Assembly: GCA_937951685.1 (NCBI GenBank)
Contig: CALFBG010000244.1
Coordinates: forward strand, 1-32,466
Source: an uncultured Saprospiraceae bacterium
Lineage (GTDB): Bacteria; Bacteroidota; Bacteroidia; Chitinophagales; Saprospiraceae
Reading direction: 5' to 3'
Length of the DNA stretch: 32,466 nt
Shown here: positions 23,821 through 32,364 of the stretch, one piece after another
Numbering within the stretch: the stretch's first letter is position 1
Layout of the letters: each line of letters starts with the position of its first letter
Translations under genes and position numbers: made by a program
The notes under the pieces: generated by a model
Database searches by the model: none
What the model was told of the DNA's origin: nothing
What the model saw: only the letters and a program-made list of their open reading frames with translations

Positions 23821-25869
23821 ATGATGAGAAAAATTTCAACCTTATTATTCTTTCTTGCTTGTAGTGCTAGTGTTGTTTTCGCACAGCCGATTACCACCGC
23901 TACGGTAGAAAAGATGATTGAAGTAGCAGAAGATAATCTAGCTAAATACGATTATTACAATGCGCTAGACTGGTTTGAAAAAGCCTATAAAGAAGAAAGA
24001 GATACGGAGGTAGCTTATAAAATAGCCAATCTTCATCTTCAATTGCGAGACTACGTGAAAGCGGAACGTTGGTATTCCCGAATCGTAGATCGAAATTATC
24101 GAAAAAAGAAAAACCCTTATTTACCTAATGCTCGTTTCGTTTTAGGGCGTTTATTAAAAATGAACGGCAAATACATCGAAGCGAAAGAGCAATTACAGCT
24201 TTTTATTTCCGAAGCAGAAGATCCAAATTTATTGACGTTGGCCAAAAATGAGTTGACGGGAGCGGATCTAGCGATGGATATGGAAGAGCAAAATCCTAGC
24301 TTAACGGTTGGCAATGCGGGTAAAAAATTAAACTCAAAGTATTCCGAATATTCTCCAGTTTTAGTGAGTGAAAAAGAAGTATACTTTACGGCCATTCGTC
24401 AAAATGAAATTTTGGTTTTAGATGGCAAAACGGCAGATTATCATTCTAAAGTTTACAAAGCATCGAAAGGAGAAAAAGATTGGTCGGAGCCAGTAGCTTT
24501 AGGAACTGAGATTAACCGCGAAGGCTACCACATTGGTAATATTGCAGTTTCTCCAAATGGAAATCGAATGTACTTTACTCGTGCCTTATTGAAAGGTAAT
24601 GAACTGAGCGAAAGTAAAATTTACATGAGCGAGCGTTCTGGTGGTGCTTGGGGTGCTGCTAAATTACTGAGCGGCATCAACGGAGACTACCTTTGTAAGC
24701 AGCCTACCGTTGGCGAATTTTATGGACAAGAAGTTTTATTCTTTGTTTCTGATATGAAAGGTGGCTATGGTGGATTCGATATCTACTACGCACCGAATAA
24801 AAACGATGGTACTTTCGGCGATCCGGTTAATTTGGGAACGACCCTGAATACCGTAGGCGACGAAGAAACACCTTTCTACCGCGAAGGTATGTTGTATTTT
24901 AGTTCTACAGGACATCCGGGAATCGGTGGATTTGATATCTTCTCTTCGGAATGGAATGGTTCTAACTGGAGCACGCCACTGAACATGGGGAAAGGATACA
25001 ACACGAGCGTAGATGATTTGTACTTCTCTTTGGACGCTGAAGGCTATAATGGTTTTTTAGTTTCTAATCGACCCGGTACAAACTCTGTAAAAAGTAAAAC
25101 TTGTTGTAATGATATTTATACAGTAGCGTTAGAAAGAATGGTGCTGGATCTTAATGCATTGACTTTCTCGGAAGGAAAAGCTTTGCCAGGCGCAACGGTA
25201 CAGCTCATCGAAATGGTTAATAATTCCATGGGTAATACCGAAGATAAAAGCAATTTGACGGCAAATAATTTCAACTTTATCTTGGAACCAGAAATGGCTT
25301 ACATGGTGATTGCGAGTCGAGATGGTTACTTCTCTGATACGTTGCAGTTTAACACCGTTGGGATGGAAATGTCTAAGACTTTTGATAAGCGTTTAGACTT
25401 GAAACCTGTACCACCGCCACCGCCGCCACCACCACCGGAGGACATTTGGGAAACGTATACGATTAACAATCCAATCGAGTTGAATAATATTTATTATGAT
25501 CTTAATGATGATAAAATTTTAACCGAAGCGGAACAGGATTTAGAGGTGATCTTTGAGTTGATGAATAAGTATCCGGATATGATCATCGAATTGTCTTCTC
25601 ATACGGATTCACAAGGTGGAGACCCTTATAACTTGCGATTATCGCAGCGTAGAGCAAATTCAGCGAAGGATTGGTTGGTGAAGCGAGGAATTATTGATTC
25701 CCGAGTAAATGCAGTTGGCTACGGAGAAACGAGATTGAGAAACCAATGCTTAAACGGTGTAAAATGTTCTGATGATGAGCATCGCTTTAATCGACGTACG
25801 GAGTTCACGATTATTGCCGGACCGAAGTCGATTCAAATTGAAAAGAAAAGATTGAAAAAGCGAAATTAA
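23821..25869 (+). CDS. PorE-like OmpA-family protein (TPR, PD40, OmpA)
   Basis: This 682-residue periplasmic protein starts with a signal peptide (about 1-22). The order is TPR-like helices (about 28-155, KYDYYNALDWFEKAYKEERD), a PD40/WD40-like propeller (about 165-440) with repeats such as IAVSPNGNRMYFTRALLKGN and GGYGGFDIYYAPN, a CarboxypepD-regulatory-like sandwich (about 445-525), a run of nine or more prolines (about 529-539), and an OmpA peptidoglycan-binding domain (about 550-670) with SSHTDSQG and LRLSQRRANSAKDWL, where Asp595 and Arg610 fit the diaminopimelate site. This order matches PorE of the T9SS. It should link outer-membrane secretion parts to peptidoglycan. It follows PorP/SprF by 90 bases and ends in a strong terminator. 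Similar OmpA/PD40 proteins exist as several paralogs in one genome. Confidence 0.9.
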   Translation: MMRKISTLLFFLACSASVVFAQPITTATVEKMIEVAEDNLAKYDYYNALDWFEKAYKEERDTEVAYKIANLHLQLRDYVKAERWYSRIVDRNYRKKKNPYLPNARFVLGRLLKMNGKYIEAKEQLQLFISEAEDPNLLTLAKNELTGADLAMDMEEQNPSLTVGNAGKKLNSKYSEYSPVLVSEKEVYFTAIRQNEILVLDGKTADYHSKVYKASKGEKDWSEPVALGTEINREGYHIGNIAVSPNGNRMYFTRALLKGNELSESKIYMSERSGGAWGAAKLLSGINGDYLCKQPTVGEFYGQEVLFFVSDMKGGYGGFDIYYAPNKNDGTFGDPVNLGTTLNTVGDEETPFYREGMLYFSSTGHPGIGGFDIFSSEWNGSNWSTPLNMGKGYNTSVDDLYFSLDAEGYNGFLVSNRPGTNSVKSKTCCNDIYTVALERMVLDLNALTFSEGKALPGATVQLIEMVNNSMGNTEDKSNLTANNFNFILEPEMAYMVIASRDGYFSDTLQFNTVGMEMSKTFDKRLDLKPVPPPPPPPPPEDIWETYTINNPIELNNIYYDLNDDKILTEAEQDLEVIFELMNKYPDMIIELSSHTDSQGGDPYNLRLSQRRANSAKDWLVKRGIIDSRVNAVGYGETRLRNQCLNGVKCSDDEHRFNRRTEFTIIAGPKSIQIEKKRLKKRN

Positions 25870-25905
25870 ATTTATCTTATTTCGTTAGGATATTGTATTT
25901 TCATG

Positions 25906-25940
25906 ATCGCCAGATTCTAATTGTAGAATCTGGCGATTTT
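25906..25940 (+). terminator. Strong intrinsic terminator after the PorE-like gene
   Basis: A 14-bp perfect stem, ATCGCCAGATTCTA (25906-25919) with TAGAATCTGGCGAT (25924-25937), has a 4-base loop and is followed by TTTT. It lies 37 bases after the stop codon at 25869. Because it falls inside a longer upstream extension of the next frame, it argues for the shorter start of that gene. Confidence 0.88.
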
Positions 25941-25985
25941 GATTGCACTCAGTTTAGATTAAAAAAAGCACTAAAAATATTCATT

Positions 25986-26438
25986 ATGATTCAAAATGCT
26001 GCTAAACAAAGATTTCAATGCTTAGGCTTAGTTGCGATGCTATTATGTTGTGTTGCTTGTAGTGGGACGATGAAAAAGCTTACGGTGGCGGATGGCACAG
26101 TATATTCGGGTGTTGGTCATCCGATTATGAAATTTGAAGAGTTCTCGCATGATTTTGGGAAAATTGTACTGGGGGAGGATCGAACGTTTATCTATAAATT
26201 TACCAACGTAGGAGATTCTAACTTGGAGATTGAGTTGGTGTCTGGTTGTGATTGTACTTCGTTAGAATGGCCAGAAGCAAAAGTTTTTAAACCCGGCGAA
26301 AGCGGAGAAATTAAAGCTACTTTTCACAGCTCGAAAGCAGAAGAAATGGGCCCCGTAGAAAAAACAATTGATGTGATCGCAAATACGAATCCGATTATCG
26401 TAGAGTTGAAATACCAAGCAGATATTATCAAAAAATAA
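25986..26438 (+). CDS. DUF1573 lipoprotein
   Basis: The start is the ATG at 25986, giving 150 residues; a TTG 93 bases upstream would place the terminator stem inside the coding part and spoil the signal peptide. The N-terminus (KQRFQCLGLVAMLLCCVACS) is hydrophobic with a lipobox-like end (CVAC), so it is probably a lipoprotein. The mature part is a DUF1573 domain: EEFSHDFGKIVLGEDRTFIY, KFTNVGDSNLEIELVSGCDC and GEIKATFHSS. The family is an Ig-like sandwich of the ASH/MSP type, common in Bacteroidota and with no established function; the Cys-Asp-Cys-Thr motif (usually CGCT) is typical. It is terminated from the gene before and is convergent with the CHAT gene. Confidence 0.85.
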   Translation: MIQNAAKQRFQCLGLVAMLLCCVACSGTMKKLTVADGTVYSGVGHPIMKFEEFSHDFGKIVLGEDRTFIYKFTNVGDSNLEIELVSGCDCTSLEWPEAKVFKPGESGEIKATFHSSKAEEMGPVEKTIDVIANTNPIIVELKYQADIIKK

Positions 26439-26480
26439 AATATTTGCTTGGCACTGCGCAATTGTCTTCATTGCCAGATG

Positions 26481-26514
26481 AAGCGAGGACGAGCTTGGCA
26501 AAGCCCTCGCGCTT
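26481..26514. terminator. Possible hairpin between convergent genes
   Basis: AAGCGAGG (26481-26488) pairs, with bulges, with CCTCGC and CGCTT (26505-26514), and the inner AGCTT with AAGC. There is no clear T-run. It sits between the DUF1573 and CHAT genes, where a terminator is expected. Confidence 0.4.
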
Positions 26515-26546
26515 GTTAAGATCGAAGTAATCAGCTTAAAAATACC

Positions 26547-29369
26547 CTAAGCCGGCGTACTATTTTTTTTTGTACGTTGGTAATATAGCAAGCCTGCAAG
26601 TATCAATAAGCAGGCAATAATAATCACTAAATAATTGGTCCAACGAGGCGCTGCAAAAGCGATTGAATCCGTGTTGCCGATAATACTGAAATAAGCCCAA
26701 TACTTAGGATGTTGGTAAGCGGGCGATGCTTCTGCTAGGTATTTTAACTTCGCTAATTGTAAGGCTTCATCTTTAGTTTTTCCTTCCTTGATATAGTCGA
26801 GCAGTAAGCTCATGATTTTTTGAGAACTGTGATCGGCGGCACTATTGGTACTCACCAAAACACTTTGGCTGCCCGCGTTGAAAAAAGCGCGTGCTAAACT
26901 CATTACGCCTTCTCCTTTATACTGCTTTCCTGCACCCGTTTTGCAAGCGCTCAAAATGGTAAGGTCGTTATTGAGCCGATGCGCCATAATATCATTTTTA
27001 TTAAAAATAGCAAATTGTTGTTCCTGATCGTAAACAATTAAACCCGACTGCAAAGCTTCGGGAGAGCTAATGGCGTGCATAGAAAAATGAATGATATTGC
27101 TGCTGCGCGTAAGGTGGTTTTTAAGCTGTTCAATGGATACTTCTTGATTGAAATAGCTAGTATTACTAAAAAGTTTTTTACCATGTCGTACTTCTCCTTC
27201 TACAGCGTTGAGTTGATTGAGGTAGATACTATCGTCGGGTAGCTGTAAGTGACGTTGGTGGTCCTTGAGATCTTGATAATCAATGGCAAAACCGAGGTAC
27301 TCGAAGTCTTTTTCACCATATCTTTTTTCTTGCAGTAATTGTTTGGCGCTGTACAATTCACATAATTTATACTCCTCAATTAGATAGCGTTGATTGTTGG
27401 TACGCAACAAATCAAAGGCAAGATTATGGAGGAAACCACTTTTAATAAAAATCAAATGCTCAAACTTTTTTTGATGCGCTGTTAATGTTGGTTGCACTAA
27501 ACTGGAATAGAGTGTTACTGCTTTAGGATGAATAGCCTTTAGATATAAGGATTGGTTAATCTGATGGATCGTTGAGTCAATGCGATTTTTATCTTTAATG
27601 ATTTCAAGGTTGATTTGCGTCTTACTAATTCCAAAAAGACATAAGCCTTCCGTACCTTCTAAAAAGTCAAAAATAAGCATATTGTCCGCTAGTTTTGCTT
27701 GGATTTCGGACAAGCTATTAGACTCTTGGTAATCAAACTTTGCGGTATAATAGTTTGGGTATTGTTCTTCAATCTTTTTTAGATATTGCTCGTATTTAGT
27801 TTTTGCCTCGAAGTGCTTTTGCACCACTTCTACTTTTTCTGTTCCACTAGTGATTGAAAGGATATTTTCTAATTGATAAATCGCTTCTCGAAGGCGCGTT
27901 TCTTTTTCAATAATAGCTTTGGGGGCAAAGGCATAAAGCACTTCTTTGGCTTTGATTTCTTCCAGCAAAACAATGCCTTTAATGTTTAGCAAAGCTTGAT
28001 ATGCTTTTTCTAAATAGCGTGGGGCTTGAGAAACTTGATATAGTTCCTGCGCAACTAAAATGGAGTTTTCATAATAAGGAAGTACGGCTTCTGACAGGGT
28101 AACTTTGTCTTCACCGCTTTTGTTAAATAATCTAAAATTGTGAACCAAAGTATCCATGGTGTTGGAGGTCTCCAAAGCAATTTCAAGATATTTTTTTTGT
28201 TTTTGTATCTGATAGGCATCGTACAGCGCCTTAATTTTTAATCCTAAAACTCGGATCGTTTTATTAAGTTCCGTGGGATCAATCTGAGAGACGATTGGAT
28301 TATCTTCGATGGTGTGTAAGGGATTTCGCTGATTACTGAGATAGCTTAGAGATTGTTGGTAGTACTTTAGTGCTTGGTCATAACTCTTTTGTGAAGAATA
28401 GCTGTCTGCAATGTTTTCGTAACCAGCTGCTAGGCTGGAATTGGGATACAAATCACTCGATAAAAACTCAATTGAGTGTTGATAGTTTTGAAGTGCCTCA
28501 AGATAGTTTTTACGCTTATGACTGATGAGTCCTAGTAGGTTAAAACAACGACTGATGTTTTTGTTATTCCGATTCTTACGATTATTTTTAATATTAGTTA
28601 TTTTAGCTGCTTGACAGTGATAATAGGCACTATCTAATTGCTCTAGCTTGTAATAAACTAGGGCTAAATTATATTGTATGTTAGCAGGGATTTTAGTAGT
28701 ATTATTTGCGATACTTTTTAGTAAGTAACTTTTAGCAGGGACTTGGTCGCCTTTAAAACTATAGAGCATTCCAGCATAATTATTAAACTTCTGATTAAGC
28801 TTAGCCGACGATGATTCATTCATCAAGAGCCTAGCCTTATTGAGGCACTGCTCCGCTTTATTGAAATCTTCAATTTTTCGGTAGAGGTAACTATAATCAA
28901 GAAATTTATTAGCTAGGTTAATAGAGTCTTTAGAACTTAAGGGGTCTAATCCACGCTGTATGATATTGATAGTCTCTTCGACGGTGTTTAAGTATTTTCT
29001 GCTTTGTCCTAAATTTTCATACATCGCCCCAATGTTATGCATTGTTTTGATCGTCTTGAAGTTTTTGGTTCCTGAAAGGGTAATTCGTTTTTGGAGGATA
29101 GAATCTCTCCACCAGATGAGTGCGGTTTCAAAATCACCTCTTCCATATGCTTCAAGTGCAATCAAGTACTGTAAGTCGAGGATTTCTTCGCGACCATTTT
29201 TGGGAAACTGGCTACTAATTTCCTCAAATTGTGCCAGTGCTTTAATGTGTTGTTGACTATCGATAAGTATTTTGCAATCTTGAAAAATACTATCTCTCAA
29301 GCTTTGACTGAAGCTTACATTTTGGATTAGCAAGAAAATAATCGAGAGTAAGAGTGTTTTTTGCTTCAT
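26547..29369 (-). CDS. TPR-CHAT protein, periplasmic with C-terminal membrane anchor
   Basis: This 940-residue protein from the ATG at 29369 has a signal peptide MKQKTLLLSIIFLLIQNVSF-SQ; a GTG 72 bases further up would hide it. About 25-420 are tetratricopeptide repeats (YNLALVYYKLEQLDSAYYHC; YENIADSYSSQKSYDQALKY). About 420-640 are helical. The CHAT domain (about 640-905) is a caspase-like cysteine protease fold with the likely catalytic His in HFSMHA (about 765) and Cys in LSACKTGAG (about 809). A single membrane helix (about 913-930) and the basic tail YYQRTKKNSTPA end the protein. With a cleaved signal peptide and basic tail in the cytosol, the CHAT and TPR parts should face the periplasm. 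Substrates are unknown. The gene lies downstream of the S8 protease on the same strand, but a terminator lies between. Confidence 0.9.
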   Translation of the reverse strand: MKQKTLLLSIIFLLIQNVSFSQSLRDSIFQDCKILIDSQQHIKALAQFEEISSQFPKNGREEILDLQYLIALEAYGRGDFETALIWWRDSILQKRITLSGTKNFKTIKTMHNIGAMYENLGQSRKYLNTVEETINIIQRGLDPLSSKDSINLANKFLDYSYLYRKIEDFNKAEQCLNKARLLMNESSSAKLNQKFNNYAGMLYSFKGDQVPAKSYLLKSIANNTTKIPANIQYNLALVYYKLEQLDSAYYHCQAAKITNIKNNRKNRNNKNISRCFNLLGLISHKRKNYLEALQNYQHSIEFLSSDLYPNSSLAAGYENIADSYSSQKSYDQALKYYQQSLSYLSNQRNPLHTIEDNPIVSQIDPTELNKTIRVLGLKIKALYDAYQIQKQKKYLEIALETSNTMDTLVHNFRLFNKSGEDKVTLSEAVLPYYENSILVAQELYQVSQAPRYLEKAYQALLNIKGIVLLEEIKAKEVLYAFAPKAIIEKETRLREAIYQLENILSITSGTEKVEVVQKHFEAKTKYEQYLKKIEEQYPNYYTAKFDYQESNSLSEIQAKLADNMLIFDFLEGTEGLCLFGISKTQINLEIIKDKNRIDSTIHQINQSLYLKAIHPKAVTLYSSLVQPTLTAHQKKFEHLIFIKSGFLHNLAFDLLRTNNQRYLIEEYKLCELYSAKQLLQEKRYGEKDFEYLGFAIDYQDLKDHQRHLQLPDDSIYLNQLNAVEGEVRHGKKLFSNTSYFNQEVSIEQLKNHLTRSSNIIHFSMHAISSPEALQSGLIVYDQEQQFAIFNKNDIMAHRLNNDLTILSACKTGAGKQYKGEGVMSLARAFFNAGSQSVLVSTNSAADHSSQKIMSLLLDYIKEGKTKDEALQLAKLKYLAEASPAYQHPKYWAYFSIIGNTDSIAFAAPRWTNYLVIIIACLLILAGLLYYQRTKKNSTPA

Positions 29370-29743
29370 ATAATTTTTACATCGTAAGTTGCCTAAACGA
29401 GACTGAAAGCCTTCGTTTGAGGAACAGGTTAAATAAAACACTAAATCGTTTTAGGGCTATATTTTTATGAAACTATTATTAATTAGTATATGCCTATCGT
29501 GGGGATAACGCTTTCAAAATAGTCATAATTTTTGATAAAAAAAAGTAACAAGTACAACTGAGGGTACTTATTACTTTTTTTGAGCTTGGTTTGACATTTG
29601 CGGACTACTGACACAAGTATAAATATAGTTTTATGCCTGTTTTAATGTCGTGCCGTCGTCTTTTGTGTAAGCTATTTCCTTGACTTGATCAAGATTAAGC
29701 ATACTCCTTTTGCCTAATGTCGACCAAGTATTTATAAATCGAT
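29370..29743. other. Gene-free stretch between S8 and CHAT genes
   Basis: About 370 bases with no gene. It holds the hairpin terminator at 29543-29576 and should contain the CHAT promoter. I see no full TTG / TAnnTTTG pair. Confidence 0.4.
29543..29576. terminator. Hairpin terminator after the S8 protease gene
   Basis: The left arm AAGTAACAAGTAC (29543-29555) and right arm GTACTTATTACTT (29564-29576) pair with one mismatch and an 8-base loop. Runs of A on the left and T on the right make it suitable for both directions. It lies about 170 bases beyond the S8 stop, so S8 and CHAT are probably separate units. Confidence 0.65.
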
Positions 29744-31312
29744 CTATTGTTTAATTATTTTTTTGACAATATGCTCGCCACTCACTCGATCTCGGATTTT
29801 TAGTAAGTAAATGCCCGCAGGATAAGTAGCAACTGGGATACTAATATTTTGTGTCTGCACGCCGGAATAAGTTGTGAGTTGTTGACCGGATAAATTCCAA
29901 AGACTAATGTCTAAGGTGAAATCTTTAGCACTAGGATATTGCAGTTCAATTGTAGTATGCACAGGGTTCGTAAGGGTAAAGTCGGGTAAGTTTGTTTTTT
30001 TGAACCCTAAATTATCAGGACCGGTTCCATTGTTCGTTGTGGTAACATCACAAGTGATCATCGCAAGAGATTTATCTAGGTTGAGGATGCCTGACAGCAG
30101 ACTAGTTTGAATTTGAATATTGGGTACATCCGCACCTTTTAGCAGTCTACATTTAATATGTTCCCATTTCATTTCTCCCATTTTTTTGGCAAGGATCATT
30201 GCAGCTTTGGTGGTGAGTGCACAAGCTTGAGAGGTTCCTGATTTGAGTACAATTTCACCAAGGTGATTAACGCCCGGAATAGATTCTCCTGCGGTTGCAA
30301 GGTCTACGGTAGTTGCGCCATAATTTGAAAAGCTAGACAAGTACTTCTGGCAATTGGAAGAAGCTATGGAGATGATATTATCATTATCGAAAGAAGCGGG
30401 ATAATATCTTAAGTCTCCATCGTTATCGTTATTCGCATTTCCCGCAGAGGCGAGAACTAGAATTCCTTGGGATTTAGCAATTTTAATTTGGTGTGCTAAA
30501 GGGGAATTTTCAACAACTTGTGTTTGCAAATTATAAGCTTTTTGATAGCTAAAGCTCATATTGATCATGTCGACGTCTTGGATCATTGCCTCATCCAATG
30601 CTTTGATTACGCTAGACAAGTTTCCGACGCCATTGTGATCATGTGTTTTATAAATGTAGTATTTGAAAGCATTAGCAAAGTCACTATCTTCAAACCGAGA
30701 GATAATACTCGCAATGTGCGTGCCGTGGCCATGATCATCATCAGGGATACTATCGTTATTGACAAAATCGTAACCAATGTAATCGCCATTAAAAAGAAAA
30801 TAGTCGTAATCACTATTCGCATTACCAATTTCGGCAATTCCAGTATCGAAGATGGCAACTTTAAAGTTGACATAATCGGGGCCAACGTTAACTTGATTCC
30901 CCATTTTTATGCTAGGATCGCAGCGAGAAGGTCTATTGATAGGAGAACTTGGTCCTTTTTCTATAGACGGAATGTTGGTTGCATAATCTTGTTCGGTACC
31001 ATCGACGGAAGGTCGTTCGTCCGCGGCTTCTACGCCTTCGTTAATGTCATTGATTACTTCCCCGGTAGAAGATAAGGTAAAAGGGAAATAGTTGATTTTC
31101 CAAATTCTAAGTTTAGAAAAATTACTTCTCCATACTTCGGTGGAATTAAACTCTATTCTAAGATCTTCGATCTTTGTTTCTGGCGTATTGTCATCAAATA
31201 AAATAATGAAGGTATCATCACTACTGGGTTGTGCAAAGGAAGGAGGAGTGACGCTAAAGAGAATAGCAATAAGAACAAAAACTGATAGCAATACTTTTTT
31301 TGGTTTGTACAT
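29744..31312 (-). CDS. S8 subtilisin-like serine protease with T9SS sorting domain
   Basis: This 522-residue secreted protease has a signal peptide of about 1-27 (KVLLSVFVLIAILFSVTPPSFA-Q), then a small I9-like propeptide (about 32-75, TFIILFDDNTPE). The catalytic domain (about 145-415) has the triad Asp156 (KVAIFDTG), His196 (HGHGTHIASI) and Ser361 (SGTSQACALTT), with oxyanion Asn292 (ASAGNAN). The Ser loop is unusual: subtilases have GTSMAxP, while this one has Gln in place of Met and Leu in place of Pro. A C-terminal T9SS sorting domain ends in YPAGIYLLKIRDRVSGEHIV and KKIIKQ. It should be sent to the cell surface or outside. It lies between the CHAT gene and a divergent ECF sigma gene. 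The propeptide processing and target are not known. Confidence 0.92.
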   Translation of the reverse strand: MYKPKKVLLSVFVLIAILFSVTPPSFAQPSSDDTFIILFDDNTPETKIEDLRIEFNSTEVWRSNFSKLRIWKINYFPFTLSSTGEVINDINEGVEAADERPSVDGTEQDYATNIPSIEKGPSSPINRPSRCDPSIKMGNQVNVGPDYVNFKVAIFDTGIAEIGNANSDYDYFLFNGDYIGYDFVNNDSIPDDDHGHGTHIASIISRFEDSDFANAFKYYIYKTHDHNGVGNLSSVIKALDEAMIQDVDMINMSFSYQKAYNLQTQVVENSPLAHQIKIAKSQGILVLASAGNANNDNDGDLRYYPASFDNDNIISIASSNCQKYLSSFSNYGATTVDLATAGESIPGVNHLGEIVLKSGTSQACALTTKAAMILAKKMGEMKWEHIKCRLLKGADVPNIQIQTSLLSGILNLDKSLAMITCDVTTTNNGTGPDNLGFKKTNLPDFTLTNPVHTTIELQYPSAKDFTLDISLWNLSGQQLTTYSGVQTQNISIPVATYPAGIYLLKIRDRVSGEHIVKKIIKQ

Positions 31313-31788
31313 CGTTTTTCATTTGTAAGTAGAAGAGTGTTGTAATCACAGTTGCTTAAAATTCAAAAAAATTACACATTAATTTGTTAGCCAAATTTTT
31401 AGCTTTTTGCTGCTCGGTAGCAATACTACGAGTTTTTAAAAAAGCTTCAATCCGACCAAAAGTGCTAATTTCCGACGGGAAGGCAAAGTTTTCTTTACCT
31501 GCGAGTTGGATTTTGAACAACTTTATCACAAAATAGTGTCTCTAATACTTGGTTCTAGTAATAAACTTTTAATACTTATTTTTCTGAGCTAGTGCTGCGT
31601 GTACCTATAGTGTACCTACCTAGTTGAGTTGCTTTTAGCTGTTCTGTAAGGCAACCTTGTAAAAAAAAAACGGGATCAAGCAGTTTTGCGCTTAATTTGT
31701 TAATTTTAAGTAATTATTTAGTAGGTGCGGTACCACATTACTGCATGGTTTGAAACTATAAGTTACTGGGCATTAAAAAAGGGACAAT
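31313..31788. other. Divergent regulatory stretch between S8 and sigma genes
   Basis: About 475 bases without a gene, holding the two promoters. Notable bits are a run of A (31663-31671) and AT-rich blocks. No clear TAnnTTTG pair with a -33 box was found on either strand, which would fit promoters read by an alternative sigma factor. Confidence 0.4.
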
Positions 31789-32364
31789 ATGTCTTTGAAA
31801 AATTTTGGATTATCTGAAAAAGACTTTAAAGCATTGCTGCTAAAGCTTAAAAATGGGGACAATAAATTATTTGAACACGTCTTTTTGTCCCATTTTGATC
31901 GGTGCAGTACTTTTATCGTCAAGAAGTACAATATTAATAAGGAAGAAGCACACGATGTGACGATGGACACCTTATTGTTGTTTAGACGATCTCTACTGAG
32001 AGATAAAATTAGTTATGGGAATATGGAATATCTATTTACCCTAATGGCTAAACAAGTATTGTTTCGTAAAAGAAAACAAGAGCAAAAACAAAGAAAACAA
32101 GATTTAGAAGCTATTGAAGATCAAATGTACGAAGAGGTTTATCCTTTTTATACCGAAAACGAGACCCTGCGTGCGGCAGTAGATAGAGCTTGGAAAGAAC
32201 AAAAAACAGATTGTAACCAAATCTTAACTGCGGTTTTTTTCCAAGGTCAGACCTTAAAAGAATTGGCACTCACGGAAAACTTAGCCTACGAGACGTTAAA
32301 AAAGCGTCGGCAAAGATGTTTAAATTATTTAAGAACTTTAGTTTCAAAATACTTTCATGACTGA
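31789..32364 (+). CDS. ECF-type RNA polymerase sigma factor
   Basis: This 191-residue sigma-70 family protein has regions 2 and 4. Region 2 (about 20-105) has LFEHVFLSHFDRCSTFIVKK, EEAHDVTMDTLLLFRRSLLR and NMEYLFTLMAKQVLFRKRKQ; region 4 (about 140-188) has ILTAVFFQGQTLKELALTEN and LAYETLKKRRQRCLNYLRTL, the helix-turn-helix. A Lys/Gln-rich stretch (RKRKQEQKQRKQ) between them is a charged linker. The start ATG at 31789 is preceded by AAAAAAGGGA. Its last bases overlap the start of the next gene by 8, so the two are coupled. It is divergent from the S8 protease. Its likely job is to control a local set of genes, perhaps including the S8 and CHAT genes; this is inference. Confidence 0.85.
   Translation: MSLKNFGLSEKDFKALLLKLKNGDNKLFEHVFLSHFDRCSTFIVKKYNINKEEAHDVTMDTLLLFRRSLLRDKISYGNMEYLFTLMAKQVLFRKRKQEQKQRKQDLEAIEDQMYEEVYPFYTENETLRAAVDRAWKEQKTDCNQILTAVFFQGQTLKELALTENLAYETLKKRRQRCLNYLRTLVSKYFHD

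Noticed and set aside
25893-25985. A longer TTG start for the DUF1573 gene
   Set aside because: It would place a strong intrinsic terminator stem in the coding part and bury the lipoprotein signal peptide.
30518-31075. A 185-codon frame on the plus strand opposite the S8 gene
   Set aside because: It is fully antisense to a clear protease and its product is low-complexity Ile/Val-rich with no family look; it is a shadow of the gene.
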